Positions 17,341 through 30,486 are shown, counted from the first letter of the stretch. The stretch: DNA of 64,000 bases from Flavobacterium sp. KJJ (GCF_000708595.2 NZ_JARP01000006.1:186001-250000); one strand, 5' to 3'. Made by a program: numbers and translations. Notes: generated by a model from the letters alone, not told the origin.

Positions 17341-18399
17341 TTAGGTTACTTTTATCACAAGCTTTACGACAAAAATATTCTTTTTATCTTTAAAAGAAAG
17401 CTTATAGTCACTTTTATTATAACCTAATTCTAATCTTTTCTTAACGTTCTCAATGCCTATACCACTTGACTTGTTAAAATTGTCTTTGTGGTGCGTAATT
17501 TCTGGCGTTGGGTTCGAAATAGTAAAGTGAAGAAAATCGCCCTTAACTTTAAAATTAATATCAATAATCACTTTTCCGGTGTTTTTGTTTACACCATGTT
17601 TAAATGCATTTTCAATAAAGGTCAATAATATAATAGGAGCAATTTCTTTGTCATGAATATCTCCAGAAACAGACATATTTACTTCTAGCCGCTCATCATT
17701 TCTGATTCTTTCTAAGTCCAAATAATTTTGAATACAAAGGATTTCATTCTCTAAAGATTGTCTTTTGCTTTTTGTATCGTAAAGCATATAGCGCATTAAT
17801 TCAGAAAGCTTGAGAACAATTTTAGGTGTTTTGTTTGATTTTTCTACAGATAAAGAATAAATATTATTAAGCGTATTGAAGAAAAAATGAGGAGAAATTT
17901 GAGATTTTAAGAAAAGCAATTCGGTTTCGAGCTGGGATTTTTCAAGATCGGTTACCCTTTTTTGTTCTTTCAAAAAGTCTAATGTTATTTTAATTGCAGT
18001 AACAAATGTTATGACATAAAGCTCACCCATCATCATGTCGATCGTATAATTAAGAGTTAGTTTGTCGATTGTCTGTGGTCCTTCAGGCCAGACATCATGG
18101 GTGATCAGCAAATAAGTAAGGTTGAATTTTAGGATGACCATTAAAAATATTGCCGACAAAACAGAAAGCACATAAAGCACGTATTTTTTTCGATAAACCA
18201 GATACGGCATAAAGATTAAAAGGTTTAGATAACATAGTGTCATGTGAATTGGAAAACCCAGCAAATTTGTCTTTAAAGAATACAAATAATCATTAAAATA
18301 ACTTCCCCAGCGAAAAGTATTGAATAGAAAATAAGTAAGCCAAAAGATGATGTGATAATGCAATGGTATGCGATATAATTTGCCAGAATTGAAATTCAT
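17341..18399 (-). CDS. LytS/YehU-type sensor histidine kinase
   Basis: 352 residues. Four hydrophobic segments lie in residues ~13-140, followed by a short coiled-coil (FLKEQKRVTDLEKSQLETE). The His_kinase domain has the phospho-acceptor His171 in LKSQISPHFFFNTLNNIYSL. The ATPase region includes LLTFIENAFKHGVNK (N box) and SSGIGIENVKKRLELGY (G box). No large extracellular sensor domain is present, so it may sense through its membrane part or a partner. Divergent from the first GH92 gene. Confidence 0.94.
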   Translation of the reverse strand: MNFNSGKLYRIPLHYHIIFWLTYFLFNTFRWGSYFNDYLYSLKTNLLGFPIHMTLCYLNLLIFMPYLVYRKKYVLYVLSVLSAIFLMVILKFNLTYLLITHDVWPEGPQTIDKLTLNYTIDMMMGELYVITFVTAIKITLDFLKEQKRVTDLEKSQLETELLFLKSQISPHFFFNTLNNIYSLSVEKSNKTPKIVLKLSELMRYMLYDTKSKRQSLENEILCIQNYLDLERIRNDERLEVNMSVSGDIHDKEIAPIILLTFIENAFKHGVNKNTGKVIIDINFKVKGDFLHFTISNPTPEITHHKDNFNKSSGIGIENVKKRLELGYNKSDYKLSFKDKKNIFVVKLVIKVT

Positions 18400-18437
18400 A
18401 ATAATAGTATGTTTTGTGACTTTTTTTGATGTTTATC

Positions 18438-18505
18438 TAAGTTAATGTGTCGTCCGTCTAAATTAATTTTAATAAAAGTTCAATTTACATAAATTTAAAG
18501 TTAAA
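18438..18505. promoter_or_regulatory. LytTR-like direct repeats upstream of the first GH92 gene
   Basis: TAAGTTAAT (18438-18446), AAAGTTCAA (18475-18483) and AAAGTTAAA (18497-18505) share WAAGTTNAW. The last two are 22 bases apart start to start, close to the spacing of known LytTR direct repeats. In AT-rich DNA this could be chance. Confidence 0.3.
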
Positions 18506-18520
18506 TTAAGATTGTTTTAT

Positions 18521-20764
18521 ATGAAGAATTTTACACTGCTTGTTTTGTTTGTCATTTTGGCTGCAAGTTGCAAAATTAATGTAAACAAAAATAAGCATCA
18601 AAAAACCTTTTTTGCAGAGCATGTCGATCCTTTTATCGGAACTGGCGGGCACGGGCATACTTATCCCGGCGCTACTGTTCCTTTTGGAATGGTTCAGCTG
18701 AGTCCAGACAACGGAATTTCGAGCTGGGACTGGTGTTCAGGATATCATTATTCTGATTCTATCGTGTCTGGCTTCAGTCATTTACATTTAAGCGGAACAG
18801 GAATTGGAGATTTGGCAGACATCTTATTTATGCCGACAAACAAAAAAGTCGATTTAACATTAAAAACAACTTCAAGAGATCAATTACCTTATAAATCAAA
18901 GTACAGTCATGCTAACGAAAAAGCAACACCGGGCTCTTACCAAGTTTTTCTTGAAGATCCTAAAATCAATGTAGAATTAACTTCTTCGCAAAGAACAGCG
19001 TATCATAAATATACCTTCGCAAAAAACGACAAACAATCTGTTATTATCGATTTAGGATTTGCCATAAATTGGGATAAAACGTTAAAAACAGGTCTTACTA
19101 TTGAAGACGAATACACGATAAGCGGTTACCGTTTTAGTTCGGGCTGGGCAAAAAATCAAAAAGTATTTTTTGTGGCAAAATTTTCAAAACCTATTTCAGA
19201 ATCGGTTTTGTTTGCTAATAAACAAATAATTTCAGGAAATACTGCAGCAGGAGAAAATTCATCTGCACAATTATTTTTTGATGCGAAAAATTCTAATGAA
19301 TTATTCGTAAAAGTGGCTTTGTCGTCTGTTAGTGTGGCAAATGCCAAAGATAATTTAGACGCTGAAAAATCGAATTTCAATACTGCAAAATCTCAGGCAT
19401 CTACAATATGGAATACTGCTTTAAGTAAAATTGAAGTAGAAACACCAGTAGATTCGTTAAAAACAATTTTCTATACCGCGATGTTCCACACTCAAGTTGC
19501 CCCTGTAACCTATAGTGATAAAAACGGTCAGTTTAGAAAAGAGGATGATCAAATTGCTTTGGCAAAAGGTTATACCGCTTACTCGACCTTATCACTATGG
19601 GATACTTTTAGAGCCGAAAATCCTCTTTTAACTTTATTAGCTCCAGACAAGACTTCGGATATTGTGAACTCGATGTTAGCTTATTACGATACAAAAAAAA
19701 TATTACCGGTTTGGACACTCTACGCCAATGAAACGAATACAATGACAGGATATCATTCCATTCCGGTAATTGTTGACGCATACTTAAAAGGAATCAAAGG
19801 TTTTGATGCCGAAAAAGCATTTTCAGCAATGAAAGCAACAATGATGCAAGACGAACGCGGTTTGAACTTCTACAAAAAATACGGTTATATTCCCTATAAC
19901 TTATTAGATGAATCAGTTACGATCACTTTAGAATATGCTTATGACGATTGGTGTGTTGCGCAAATGGCAAAAGCTTTAGGCAAAAACGAAGATTATCAAT
20001 TCTTTTTAAATCGTTCAAAAGCTTACCAATATTTATTTGATCCAAAAACAGGATTTATGAGAGGAAAATCTGAAGATGGAAAAACTTGGAACGAACCTTT
20101 CGATCCAAAATATTCTAACCACAGAGAACACACCGATTATACGGAAGGAAATGCTTGGCAGCACAGTTGGTTTGTACCGCAAAATGTTGATGATTTTATT
20201 TCGCTTCACGGAAGTAATGAACTTTTTGCAAAACGTCTAGAACAATTGTTTACCGAAAGCTCAGAAATTACAGGAAGCAATGTTTCAGCAGATATTTCAG
20301 GATTAATAGGTCAATACGCGCACGGAAACGAGCCAAGTCACCACATTGCCTATATGTTTAATCATGCCAATCAACCTTGGAGAACCCAATATTGGGTTCG
20401 TCATATTTTAGATACACAATACAACACAACGCCAAACGGATTAAGCGGCAATGAAGACTGTGGCCAAATGTCGGCTTGGTATGTCTTCAGTTCAATGGGA
20501 TTATATCCCATGAATCCTGCTTCAGGAGAATATGAAATAGGAAGTCCGATTTTTGAAAAAGCAACAATAAATCTGGAAGGCGGTAAAACATTTGTTATTG
20601 AAGCAGAAAATGTTTCTGATAAAAACTTTTATATCCAATCGGCGACGCTAAACGGAGCTGTATTCGATAAAACAGTAATAAAACACAAGCAAATAACAGA
20701 AGGAGGAATTTTGCATTTTGTAATGGGAGCCACACCCAATAAAAACTGGGGAATAAAAAAATAA
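18521..20764 (+). CDS. GH92 alpha-mannosidase (lipoprotein), copy 1
   Basis: Ca2+-dependent exo-alpha-mannosidase. Lipobox LAASC gives a lipid-anchored enzyme. The N-terminal beta-sandwich opens with VDPFIGTGGHGHTYPGATVP, the hallmark of GH92. The (alpha/alpha)6 domain carries the motif AHGNEPSHH (Glu604, proposed acid) and GNEDCGQMSAW (Asp646, base region). I use ATG 18521 rather than the in-frame TTG at 18512. Normal family length (~750). It is followed 38 bases later by the symporter. HGNEPSHH is the common active-site form of alpha-1,2/1,3-mannosidases of the family. Confidence 0.94.
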   Translation: MKNFTLLVLFVILAASCKINVNKNKHQKTFFAEHVDPFIGTGGHGHTYPGATVPFGMVQLSPDNGISSWDWCSGYHYSDSIVSGFSHLHLSGTGIGDLADILFMPTNKKVDLTLKTTSRDQLPYKSKYSHANEKATPGSYQVFLEDPKINVELTSSQRTAYHKYTFAKNDKQSVIIDLGFAINWDKTLKTGLTIEDEYTISGYRFSSGWAKNQKVFFVAKFSKPISESVLFANKQIISGNTAAGENSSAQLFFDAKNSNELFVKVALSSVSVANAKDNLDAEKSNFNTAKSQASTIWNTALSKIEVETPVDSLKTIFYTAMFHTQVAPVTYSDKNGQFRKEDDQIALAKGYTAYSTLSLWDTFRAENPLLTLLAPDKTSDIVNSMLAYYDTKKILPVWTLYANETNTMTGYHSIPVIVDAYLKGIKGFDAEKAFSAMKATMMQDERGLNFYKKYGYIPYNLLDESVTITLEYAYDDWCVAQMAKALGKNEDYQFFLNRSKAYQYLFDPKTGFMRGKSEDGKTWNEPFDPKYSNHREHTDYTEGNAWQHSWFVPQNVDDFISLHGSNELFAKRLEQLFTESSEITGSNVSADISGLIGQYAHGNEPSHHIAYMFNHANQPWRTQYWVRHILDTQYNTTPNGLSGNEDCGQMSAWYVFSSMGLYPMNPASGEYEIGSPIFEKATINLEGGKTFVIEAENVSDKNFYIQSATLNGAVFDKTVIKHKQITEGGILHFVMGATPNKNWGIKK

Positions 20765-20802
20765 TTTAACCACGTAACTAACCAATAAACAAACATAAAT
20801 TA

Positions 20803-22680
20803 ATGGATATCATTGACGTATCAATCATCGTAGCTTATATACTGCTCTCAGTAGGAATAGGAATTTGGATTTCAAGAAAAGCATCAAAAGGATTAGATGA
20901 TTATTTCCTAGGCGGAAAAACAATTAAATGGTATTTTTTAGGACTGAGCAATGGTTCAGGTATGTTTGATGTTTCAGGAACTTCCTGGATGATTGGAGTT
21001 TTGTTTTTATACGGAGTAAAAAGTTTCATGTTTATGTGGCTTTGGCCAATATGGAATCAGATTTTTGTCATGATGTTTCTGGCCGTTTGGATTAGAAGAT
21101 CAAAAGTAATGACAGGTTCTGAGTGGATTTTAACCCGTTTTGGAAGTGATAGAGCCGGAAAAGCTTCTCATATTATTGTAGCTATTTTTGCCATCATTTC
21201 TACAATTGGTTTTATTGCTTACTTTTTTGAAGGAATTGGAAAATTTGTAACCATCATTCTTCCTTGGGATTTAACGCTTCATTATGGAGACTTAATATTA
21301 TTGACTTCAGAGCGTTCGTATGCGTTGATCATTATACTTTTAACTACAATTTACACGGTTAAAGGCGGCATGTTTTCTGTTGTTGCTACAGAAGTTGTGC
21401 AATATCTAATTATGATTATCGCAGGAGTTTTGATCGCCGGTTACGCTTTTATTAATTATACAGATCTTCAAATAAATTCGGTTATTACCGAGGAGTGGAA
21501 AAATGTTTTTTTCGGATGGCAGTTTGAAACCCAATGGAGTGATAAATTTCAAACCTTCAATAATTTAATTGATTCTGAAGGCTATAAAATGTTTGGCGCT
21601 TTTATCGGAATGACTTTATTCAAAGGATTTTTTGCGAGTATCGCAGGTCCAACACCAAGTTATGATTTACAACGAGTGCTGTCGACTAAATCAGTAAAAG
21701 AAGCAGCGTATATGAGCGGCTTTACCAACTTGATTTTATTCATTCCACGATATTTATTAATTACCGGAATTGTAGTTATTGCTTTGGTAAATTTAGCGCC
21801 AGAATTAAATGCCAACACAGCTTTAACCGGAGCAGACTTAGAATTATTGATGCCAAAAGTGGTAAATTTATATATTCCGGTTGGAATAAAAGGAATTCTT
21901 CTTGCAGGTTTATTAGCTGCTTTTATGTCTGGATTTTCAGCATTCGTAAACGCTGGACCAGCTTATATTGTAAATGATATTTATAAAAAATATTTCAAAC
22001 CGGTTGCAACAAATGCACATTATATAAAAGTAAGTCAGATTTCTTCTTTCTTAGTTGTTGGTTTAGGCGTTTTCATGGGATTCTTCGCTGACTCAATTAA
22101 TTCATTAACGCTTTGGATTACAAGTGCTTTGTATGGAGGTTACGTAGCTGCCAATTTCTTAAAATGGATTTGGTGGAGATTTAATGGCTGGGGTTATTTC
22201 TGGGGAATGTTCGCCGGTTTAATTGTAGCATCTTTACAATTTGCTTTAGGTCAAGCCAAAGGAAGTTTATCCGAAGGATCATTTTTATACGATTTAGCGC
22301 AAGTGCAAGCTATTTATCTGTTTCCATTAATATTTGGTTTCTCTATTTTAGGCTGTCTTTTAGGAACTTTCTTAAGCAAGCCAACAGATATTGAAGTGCT
22401 GAAATCTTTCTACACTAATGTCAGACCTTGGGGCTGGTGGAATCCGGTTTACAAAACATTAAAATTAGAAGATCAGACTTTCGAAAAAAATAATGATTTC
22501 TGGAAAGATATGCTGAACTGTGCCATCGGAATTGTGTGGCAGTCAAGTATGATTCTGCTTCCGATATTTTTCATTATCAGAGATTATCCAAAAGCAATTA
22601 CGGCCTTAATTATCTTTTTAGTAACGACAACCATTTTGAAATTTACATGGTTGGATAAAGTTCGCAGCATAGAAGATTAG
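20803..22680 (+). CDS. Sodium:solute symporter (SSS family)
   Basis: 625 residues with about 13-15 membrane helices. The second helix has LGLSNGSGMFDVSGTSWMIG, the SSS sodium-site region. FASIAGPTPSYDLQRVLSTK and LLAGLLAAFMSGFSAFVNAG are typical of sugar members. It sits between GH92 and GH130 genes, so import of a mannose-containing mono- or disaccharide across the inner membrane is the likely task. Substrate not fixed by sequence. Confidence 0.92.
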   Translation: MDIIDVSIIVAYILLSVGIGIWISRKASKGLDDYFLGGKTIKWYFLGLSNGSGMFDVSGTSWMIGVLFLYGVKSFMFMWLWPIWNQIFVMMFLAVWIRRSKVMTGSEWILTRFGSDRAGKASHIIVAIFAIISTIGFIAYFFEGIGKFVTIILPWDLTLHYGDLILLTSERSYALIIILLTTIYTVKGGMFSVVATEVVQYLIMIIAGVLIAGYAFINYTDLQINSVITEEWKNVFFGWQFETQWSDKFQTFNNLIDSEGYKMFGAFIGMTLFKGFFASIAGPTPSYDLQRVLSTKSVKEAAYMSGFTNLILFIPRYLLITGIVVIALVNLAPELNANTALTGADLELLMPKVVNLYIPVGIKGILLAGLLAAFMSGFSAFVNAGPAYIVNDIYKKYFKPVATNAHYIKVSQISSFLVVGLGVFMGFFADSINSLTLWITSALYGGYVAANFLKWIWWRFNGWGYFWGMFAGLIVASLQFALGQAKGSLSEGSFLYDLAQVQAIYLFPLIFGFSILGCLLGTFLSKPTDIEVLKSFYTNVRPWGWWNPVYKTLKLEDQTFEKNNDFWKDMLNCAIGIVWQSSMILLPIFFIIRDYPKAITALIIFLVTTTILKFTWLDKVRSIED

Positions 22681-22712
22681 TCAAATTAGAAAATTAGTCG
22701 ATTAGAATACTT

Positions 22713-22849
22713 AACACATAGAAACATAGGTTTCAAATGTGTTGAAAAAAGAGAATAAAAAGAAACTAGTTTCTGACACATAGATCTATGTTTATTTAAA
22801 CAAGTGAAACGCCTTTTATGCGGTTACAAAAACTATGTTTCTATGTGTT
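22713..22849. repeat. Inverted repeat (repeat type C) between symporter and GH130
   Basis: AACACATAGAAACATAG (22713-22729) and its exact complement (22833-22849) form 17-bp arms. A smaller palindrome ACATAGATCTATGT lies inside (22778-22791). The element may act as a transcript-processing or attenuation hairpin within the operon. Confidence 0.65.
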
Positions 22850-22902
22850 TAAATAATGACAAAAGCATAAAAAAAATAAAATAAACAAAAAAACAAATAA
22901 AA

Positions 22903-23868
22903 ATGAGCAGTATTCCTTGGCAAGACAGACCCGAAAACAGTAACGATGTAATGTGGAGATATTCTGAAAATCCAATTATCGACAGATACGCAATACCATC
23001 ATCAAACAGTATTTTCAATAGTGCTGTAGTTCCTTTTGGAGATGGTTTCGCCGGTGTTTTCAGATGTGATAATAAAGCGGTTCAAATGAATATTTTTGCC
23101 GGTTTCAGTAAAAACGGAATCGATTGGGACATTAATCACGAACCAATCGTAATGCAGTCAGGAAATACGGATATGATCGAATCAGCTTATAAATACGACC
23201 CGCGTGTTGTTTTTATTGAAGATCGTTACTGGATTACGTGGTGTAATGGTTATAACGGACCCACAATTGGTATTGGATATACTTTTGATTTTAAAGAATT
23301 TTTTCAGTGTGAAAATGCCTTTTTGCCTTTCAACAGAAATGGTGTTTTGTTTCCGCAAAAAATAAACGGAAAATACGCGATGTTAAGCCGCCCAAGTGAT
23401 AACGGACATACCCCTTTTGGCGATATCTGGATCAGCTACAGCCCAGATATGAAATATTGGGGAGAACACCGTTTAGTAATGAAACCAAGTCCTTTTGAAC
23501 AAAGCGCATGGCAATGTACAAAGGTAGGTGCAGGACCAATTCCGATTTTAACAAACGAAGGCTGGCTGATGATTTACCACGGCGTTATCAATACCTGCAA
23601 CGGTTTTCGTTATGCAATGGGATCAGCGCTTTTAGAGGTTGATTCTCCGGATAAAGTAAAATACAGAACGCAGCCGTATTTATTAGGACCTGCAGAAATT
23701 TATGAAATGGTAGGAGACGTGCCAAATGTAGTTTTCCCATGTGCTGCTTTACACGATACAGAAGAAGATAAATTAGCTGTATATTACGGTGCAGCAGATA
23801 CAGCTGTGGCAATAGCTTTCGGTAAATTAAGTGAGGTAATTCAGTTTACAAAAGATAACAGTTTATAA
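22903..23868 (+). CDS. GH130 beta-mannoside phosphorylase (probably Man-GlcNAc type)
   Basis: 321 residues, five-bladed propeller. No signal peptide, so cytoplasmic. [20 protein letters not shown] and the C-terminal region [20 protein letters not shown], followed by [13 protein letters not shown], are GH130 signatures. [20 protein letters not shown] contains the acidic residue of the active site. GH130 enzymes phosphorolyse beta-1,4-mannosides. Here the N-glycan context points to Man-beta-1,4-GlcNAc giving mannose-1-P and GlcNAc. Its stop is 7 bases before the CBM9-like gene. Confidence 0.9.
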   Translation: MSSIPWQDRPENSNDVMWRYSENPIIDRYAIPSSNSIFNSAVVPFGDGFAGVFRCDNKAVQMNIFAGFSKNGIDWDINHEPIVMQSGNTDMIESAYKYDPRVVFIEDRYWITWCNGYNGPTIGIGYTFDFKEFFQCENAFLPFNRNGVLFPQKINGKYAMLSRPSDNGHTPFGDIWISYSPDMKYWGEHRLVMKPSPFEQSAWQCTKVGAGPIPILTNEGWLMIYHGVINTCNGFRYAMGSALLEVDSPDKVKYRTQPYLLGPAEIYEMVGDVPNVVFPCAALHDTEEDKLAVYYGAADTAVAIAFGKLSEVIQFTKDNSL

Positions 23869-23875
23869 AAAAAGG

Positions 23876-24946
23876 ATGCGTTTAAAATTGAAATGGTTAA
23901 CAGTTGTTTTACTTTTTATTTCAGTTGCAGGGTTTTCTCAACTGAAAAAAAGCACCATTATTCCTAAAACTTATGTTGCAGCAAAAGCGACAGAACCCAT
24001 TGTGATTGATGGAGAAGAAGGTGATGCGTCATGGAGCAAGGCAGAGTGGACAGATATTTTTGAAGATATCGAAAACAATGTAAAACCAAAATATGCAACA
24101 AAAGTTAAAATGCTCTGGGATGAAACCAATTTTTATATTTTAGCAAAAATTGACGAACCTCATGTTTGGGCAAATTTAAAACAACGCGATACAATTATTT
24201 TTTATAACAATGATTTTGAAGTTTTTATAGATCCCGACGGCGATACTTTTAACTATTATGAATTAGAACTAAATGCATTAAATACAGCCTGGGATCTATT
24301 TTTATCAAAACCGTATCGAGAAAATGACAATGTTGTTTTAAACGACTGGAATATTCCAGGTCTAAAATCGGCGGTTAAAATTCACGGAACTCTTAATAAC
24401 CCAAACGATACAGATGAAGGCTGGATGCTAGAAATGGCAATTCCATGGGCGTCTTATAAAACATCTTATTTCGATCAAAATGTTCCTGTGGACAAGTTTT
24501 GGAGAGTCAATTTTTCAAGGGTAAATTGGCAACACACCTTAAAAGACGGCACTTATGAAAGAAAGAAAGATGCCAGCGGAAAATTTTTGCCAGAATACAA
24601 TTGGGTTTGGTCGCCAATGGGCGTAATCAATATGCATGAACCTGAAAAGTGGGGTTATGTTTATTTCTCTTCAAAAGAAGGAAAACAAAGTTTTACAATT
24701 CCGCAGGATGAAAAAGTAAAATGGGAACTTTACAATTTGTACCGAGCTCAAAAAGAATATTTCCAGAAAAACAAAACATGGGCAAAATCTTTAGTCAATC
24801 TTACTAAGGAAACCATTATTGTTGATGGTAAAATTCTGAAACCACTTATAGAAAATCATGCAGCCGGATTTAATATTTCTGTGAAAAGTCCTTTTTCTGA
24901 TCAAACCTTTATTATTAAGCAAGACGGCAAAATAATATCAAAATAA
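23876..24946 (+). CDS. Exported CBM9-like carbohydrate-binding protein
   Basis: 356 residues, signal peptide ending AGFSQ. Residues ~35-250 form a CBM9-like sandwich: EPIVIDGEEGDASWSKAEW, FYNNDFEVFIDPDGDTFNYY and GWMLEMAIPWASY are the family's typical segments. WRVNFSRVNWQ and the WSPMGVINMHEPEKWGYVYF end follow. No catalytic motif is known for the family. The C-terminal ~90 residues have no recognised domain. Lies 7 bases after GH130 and 6 before the TIM-barrel lipoprotein. Confidence 0.85.
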   Translation: MRLKLKWLTVVLLFISVAGFSQLKKSTIIPKTYVAAKATEPIVIDGEEGDASWSKAEWTDIFEDIENNVKPKYATKVKMLWDETNFYILAKIDEPHVWANLKQRDTIIFYNNDFEVFIDPDGDTFNYYELELNALNTAWDLFLSKPYRENDNVVLNDWNIPGLKSAVKIHGTLNNPNDTDEGWMLEMAIPWASYKTSYFDQNVPVDKFWRVNFSRVNWQHTLKDGTYERKKDASGKFLPEYNWVWSPMGVINMHEPEKWGYVYFSSKEGKQSFTIPQDEKVKWELYNLYRAQKEYFQKNKTWAKSLVNLTKETIIVDGKILKPLIENHAAGFNISVKSPFSDQTFIIKQDGKIISK

Positions 24947-24952
24947 ACCACT

Positions 24953-26032
24953 ATGAAACTACCAAAACTATTACTTTTTTTATTGGCATTCAGCATTTTT
25001 TCGTGTGCCAAAAAAGAAGAACAAACCACTTTTAAATTTGGTGTCTGGACAACCGCAGATGCTAAAAAATCAGATGCAGATTACACAAAAGAATTTAAAA
25101 AATACAAAGACGGAGGAATCGATGAAGTATTGATCAATACTGGCACTGATCCAAAACTTTTAAAAAGAATAGCGCCTCTAGCAGCAAAAGAAGGCCTAAA
25201 AGTTCACGCCTGGATTATGGCTATGAACAGACCTGGAGATTCAGTCGCATTAAAGCATCCAGAATGGTATCAGGTTAGCAAAGAAGGAAAATCTTGTTTT
25301 GATAATCGCCCTTATGTAGATTATTACCAATGGTTATGTCCAACCAGAAAAGAATCTAGAAATCACGTTTTACATTTAGTTGAAGAATTGGCAAAAGTAG
25401 ACGGAATCGAAAGTGTTCATTTAGATTACATTCGTTTCCCGGATATCTTTTTGCCAATTAGTTTATTGCCAAAATACAATTTGGTTCAAGATGTAGAATT
25501 GCCTCAATTTGACTTTTGTTATTGTGATGAATGTGTAAAAGCATTTGAAAAAATTCATCATAAAAATCCAAAAAACAGCCACAATACTTCTATTGATATG
25601 GAGTGGAAAAATTTCAGATTAAATGCCATAAAAGCGGTTGTTGATGATGCGTATAAAATTGCACACAAACACAACAAACAATTGACTGCAGCAGTTTTTC
25701 CTTATCCAGAAATGGCAGATCATATGGTGCGCCAGCGTTGGGACAAATGGAATATCGATGAGGTTTACCCAATGATTTACCACAGTTTTTACGATGAAGA
25801 AATTGACTGGGTTGGTTATGCGACCAAACAAGGGGTTGCTGATTTAGAAGATAAGAAAACAAAAATAAATACAGGAATTTATATTCCAGGATTGAAAAAT
25901 GATGCAGAATTGAAAGAAGCAATTTTATTGGCAAAAGAAAATGGAGCTGTTGGTGTTTCATTTTTTGACGGAAATGCATTGTCTGAAAGCAATTTAAAGA
26001 CCATCAAAGAAACAAAAGCAAGTTTAAAATAA
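24953..26032 (+). CDS. GHL10-like TIM-barrel lipoprotein (putative glycoside hydrolase)
   Basis: 359 residues. Lipobox FSCAK anchors it to a membrane. The barrel resembles the family-10-like (GHL10/DUF187-type) hydrolases: GIDEVLINTGTDPK, LKVHAWIMAMNRPG, then GIESVHLDYIRFPD with the acidic Asp, and WNIDEVYPMIYHSFYDEEID near the end. An uncommon FCYCDEC segment (C-x-C-x2-C) lies near residue 190. Substrate unknown. With no GH18 or GH85 gene in the window, it could be an endo-acting step of the glycan pathway, but that is a guess. Confidence 0.75.
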   Translation: MKLPKLLLFLLAFSIFSCAKKEEQTTFKFGVWTTADAKKSDADYTKEFKKYKDGGIDEVLINTGTDPKLLKRIAPLAAKEGLKVHAWIMAMNRPGDSVALKHPEWYQVSKEGKSCFDNRPYVDYYQWLCPTRKESRNHVLHLVEELAKVDGIESVHLDYIRFPDIFLPISLLPKYNLVQDVELPQFDFCYCDECVKAFEKIHHKNPKNSHNTSIDMEWKNFRLNAIKAVVDDAYKIAHKHNKQLTAAVFPYPEMADHMVRQRWDKWNIDEVYPMIYHSFYDEEIDWVGYATKQGVADLEDKKTKINTGIYIPGLKNDAELKEAILLAKENGAVGVSFFDGNALSESNLKTIKETKASLK

Positions 26033-26050
26033 GTATACAGAACAATTTAT

Positions 26051-26122
26051 CATCCTGAGGAACGAAGGAGTACACACGTAACTCGACAAAGATTAGCGAG
26101 CTAGATTGCGGAGTTTCTTTTG
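26051..26122. repeat. Dispersed hairpin repeat, type A, copy 1 (truncated)
   Basis: Begins CATCCTGAGGAACGAAGGAG and holds the core CTCGACAAAGATTAGCGA and GGAGTTTCTTT. The same core occurs at 32860-32958 and, in reverse, at 58700-58797. The right arm is missing here. Confidence 0.65.
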
Positions 26123-26151
26123 AGTAATATTTTAAAGATAAAAGTAAGAGC

Positions 26152-27180
26152 ATGTCAAATAGAAGAGACTTTATAAAAAAAACAACTTTATGCACATTTG
26201 CCCTAACTTCTGTTTTAGGCTTAAGCGGATTTGCTAAAAATCAGGAAAATGAAATTGAAAATGAATTAGAATTTGCTTCAAAAAAAACAAAAAAGCCGAT
26301 TATAATTTCGACGTGGAATCATGGTCTTCCAGCTAATGAGGAAAGCTGGAAACAATTAAAAGCCGGGAAACCTGCCTTAGACGCCATTGAAGCCGGTATG
26401 AAAATCCCTGAAGCAGATCCGAATGTCCGCAGTGTTGGATATGGAGGATATCCGGATCGCGAGGGAAAAGTAACTTTAGATGCCTGTATTATGGATCACA
26501 ACAGCAATTGTGGTTCGGTTTGTTTTTTACAAGGCATTATGCATCCCATTTCTGTGGCAAAAAGAGTATTGCAAAATACACCGCACGTTATGTTAGCCGG
26601 ACAAGGCGCATTGCAATTTGCATTATCTGAAGGATTTAAAGAAGAAAATCTATTAACTCCAGAATCTGAAAAAGACTGGAAAAAATGGCTGGAAGATTCT
26701 AAGTACAAACCAGTTATTAATATAGAAAATCACGATACCATAAGCATGCTAATGTTAGATCAAGATGGAAATCTTGCTGGTGGCTGTACAACGAGTGGCG
26801 CCGCTTGGAAAATGCACGGACGCGTCGGTGACTCCCCAATAATCGGCGCGGGTCTTTTTCTGGATAATGAAGTTGGCGCCGCTGCAGCCACAGGATTGGG
26901 AGAAGCAGTTATTAGAACTGCCGGAAGTGCGATGGTGGTTGAATTAATGCGTCAGGGAAAATCACCATACGATGCCTGTAAAGAAATTACAGAACGTATT
27001 TACAACAAACACAAAAACCACAAAGACATGGAATATCTGCAAGTTGGTTTTATTGCGTTAAATAAAAATGGCGAACATGCAGGCTACAGTTTAAGATCTG
27101 GTTTTAACTTTGCTGTTTCTGACGATGAAAAAGGGCACAGAATGGAAGATGCAAAATTTAAAATGTCTTGGGATAAGTAA
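26152..27180 (+). CDS. N4-(beta-N-acetylglucosaminyl)-L-asparaginase (aspartylglucosaminidase)
   Basis: Splits GlcNAc-Asn, the last bond between N-glycan and protein. 342 residues; an N-terminal Tat-like signal (NRRDFIKK followed by a hydrophobic run) suggests export in folded form. It is an Ntn hydrolase: autocleavage before Thr196 in the motif NIENHDTISML would give the alpha and beta chains. GGCTTSGAAWKMHGRVGDSP and GAGLFLDNEVGAAAATGLGE are family segments lining the active site. It sits between the TIM-barrel lipoprotein and GH2 genes, and its presence is the strongest pointer to N-glycoprotein breakdown. Confidence 0.93.
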   Translation: MSNRRDFIKKTTLCTFALTSVLGLSGFAKNQENEIENELEFASKKTKKPIIISTWNHGLPANEESWKQLKAGKPALDAIEAGMKIPEADPNVRSVGYGGYPDREGKVTLDACIMDHNSNCGSVCFLQGIMHPISVAKRVLQNTPHVMLAGQGALQFALSEGFKEENLLTPESEKDWKKWLEDSKYKPVINIENHDTISMLMLDQDGNLAGGCTTSGAAWKMHGRVGDSPIIGAGLFLDNEVGAAAATGLGEAVIRTAGSAMVVELMRQGKSPYDACKEITERIYNKHKNHKDMEYLQVGFIALNKNGEHAGYSLRSGFNFAVSDDEKGHRMEDAKFKMSWDK

Positions 27181-27192
27181 TTGCGCAATTTT

Positions 27193-30480
<3,288 letters not shown>

Positions 30481-30486
30481 TTCATT

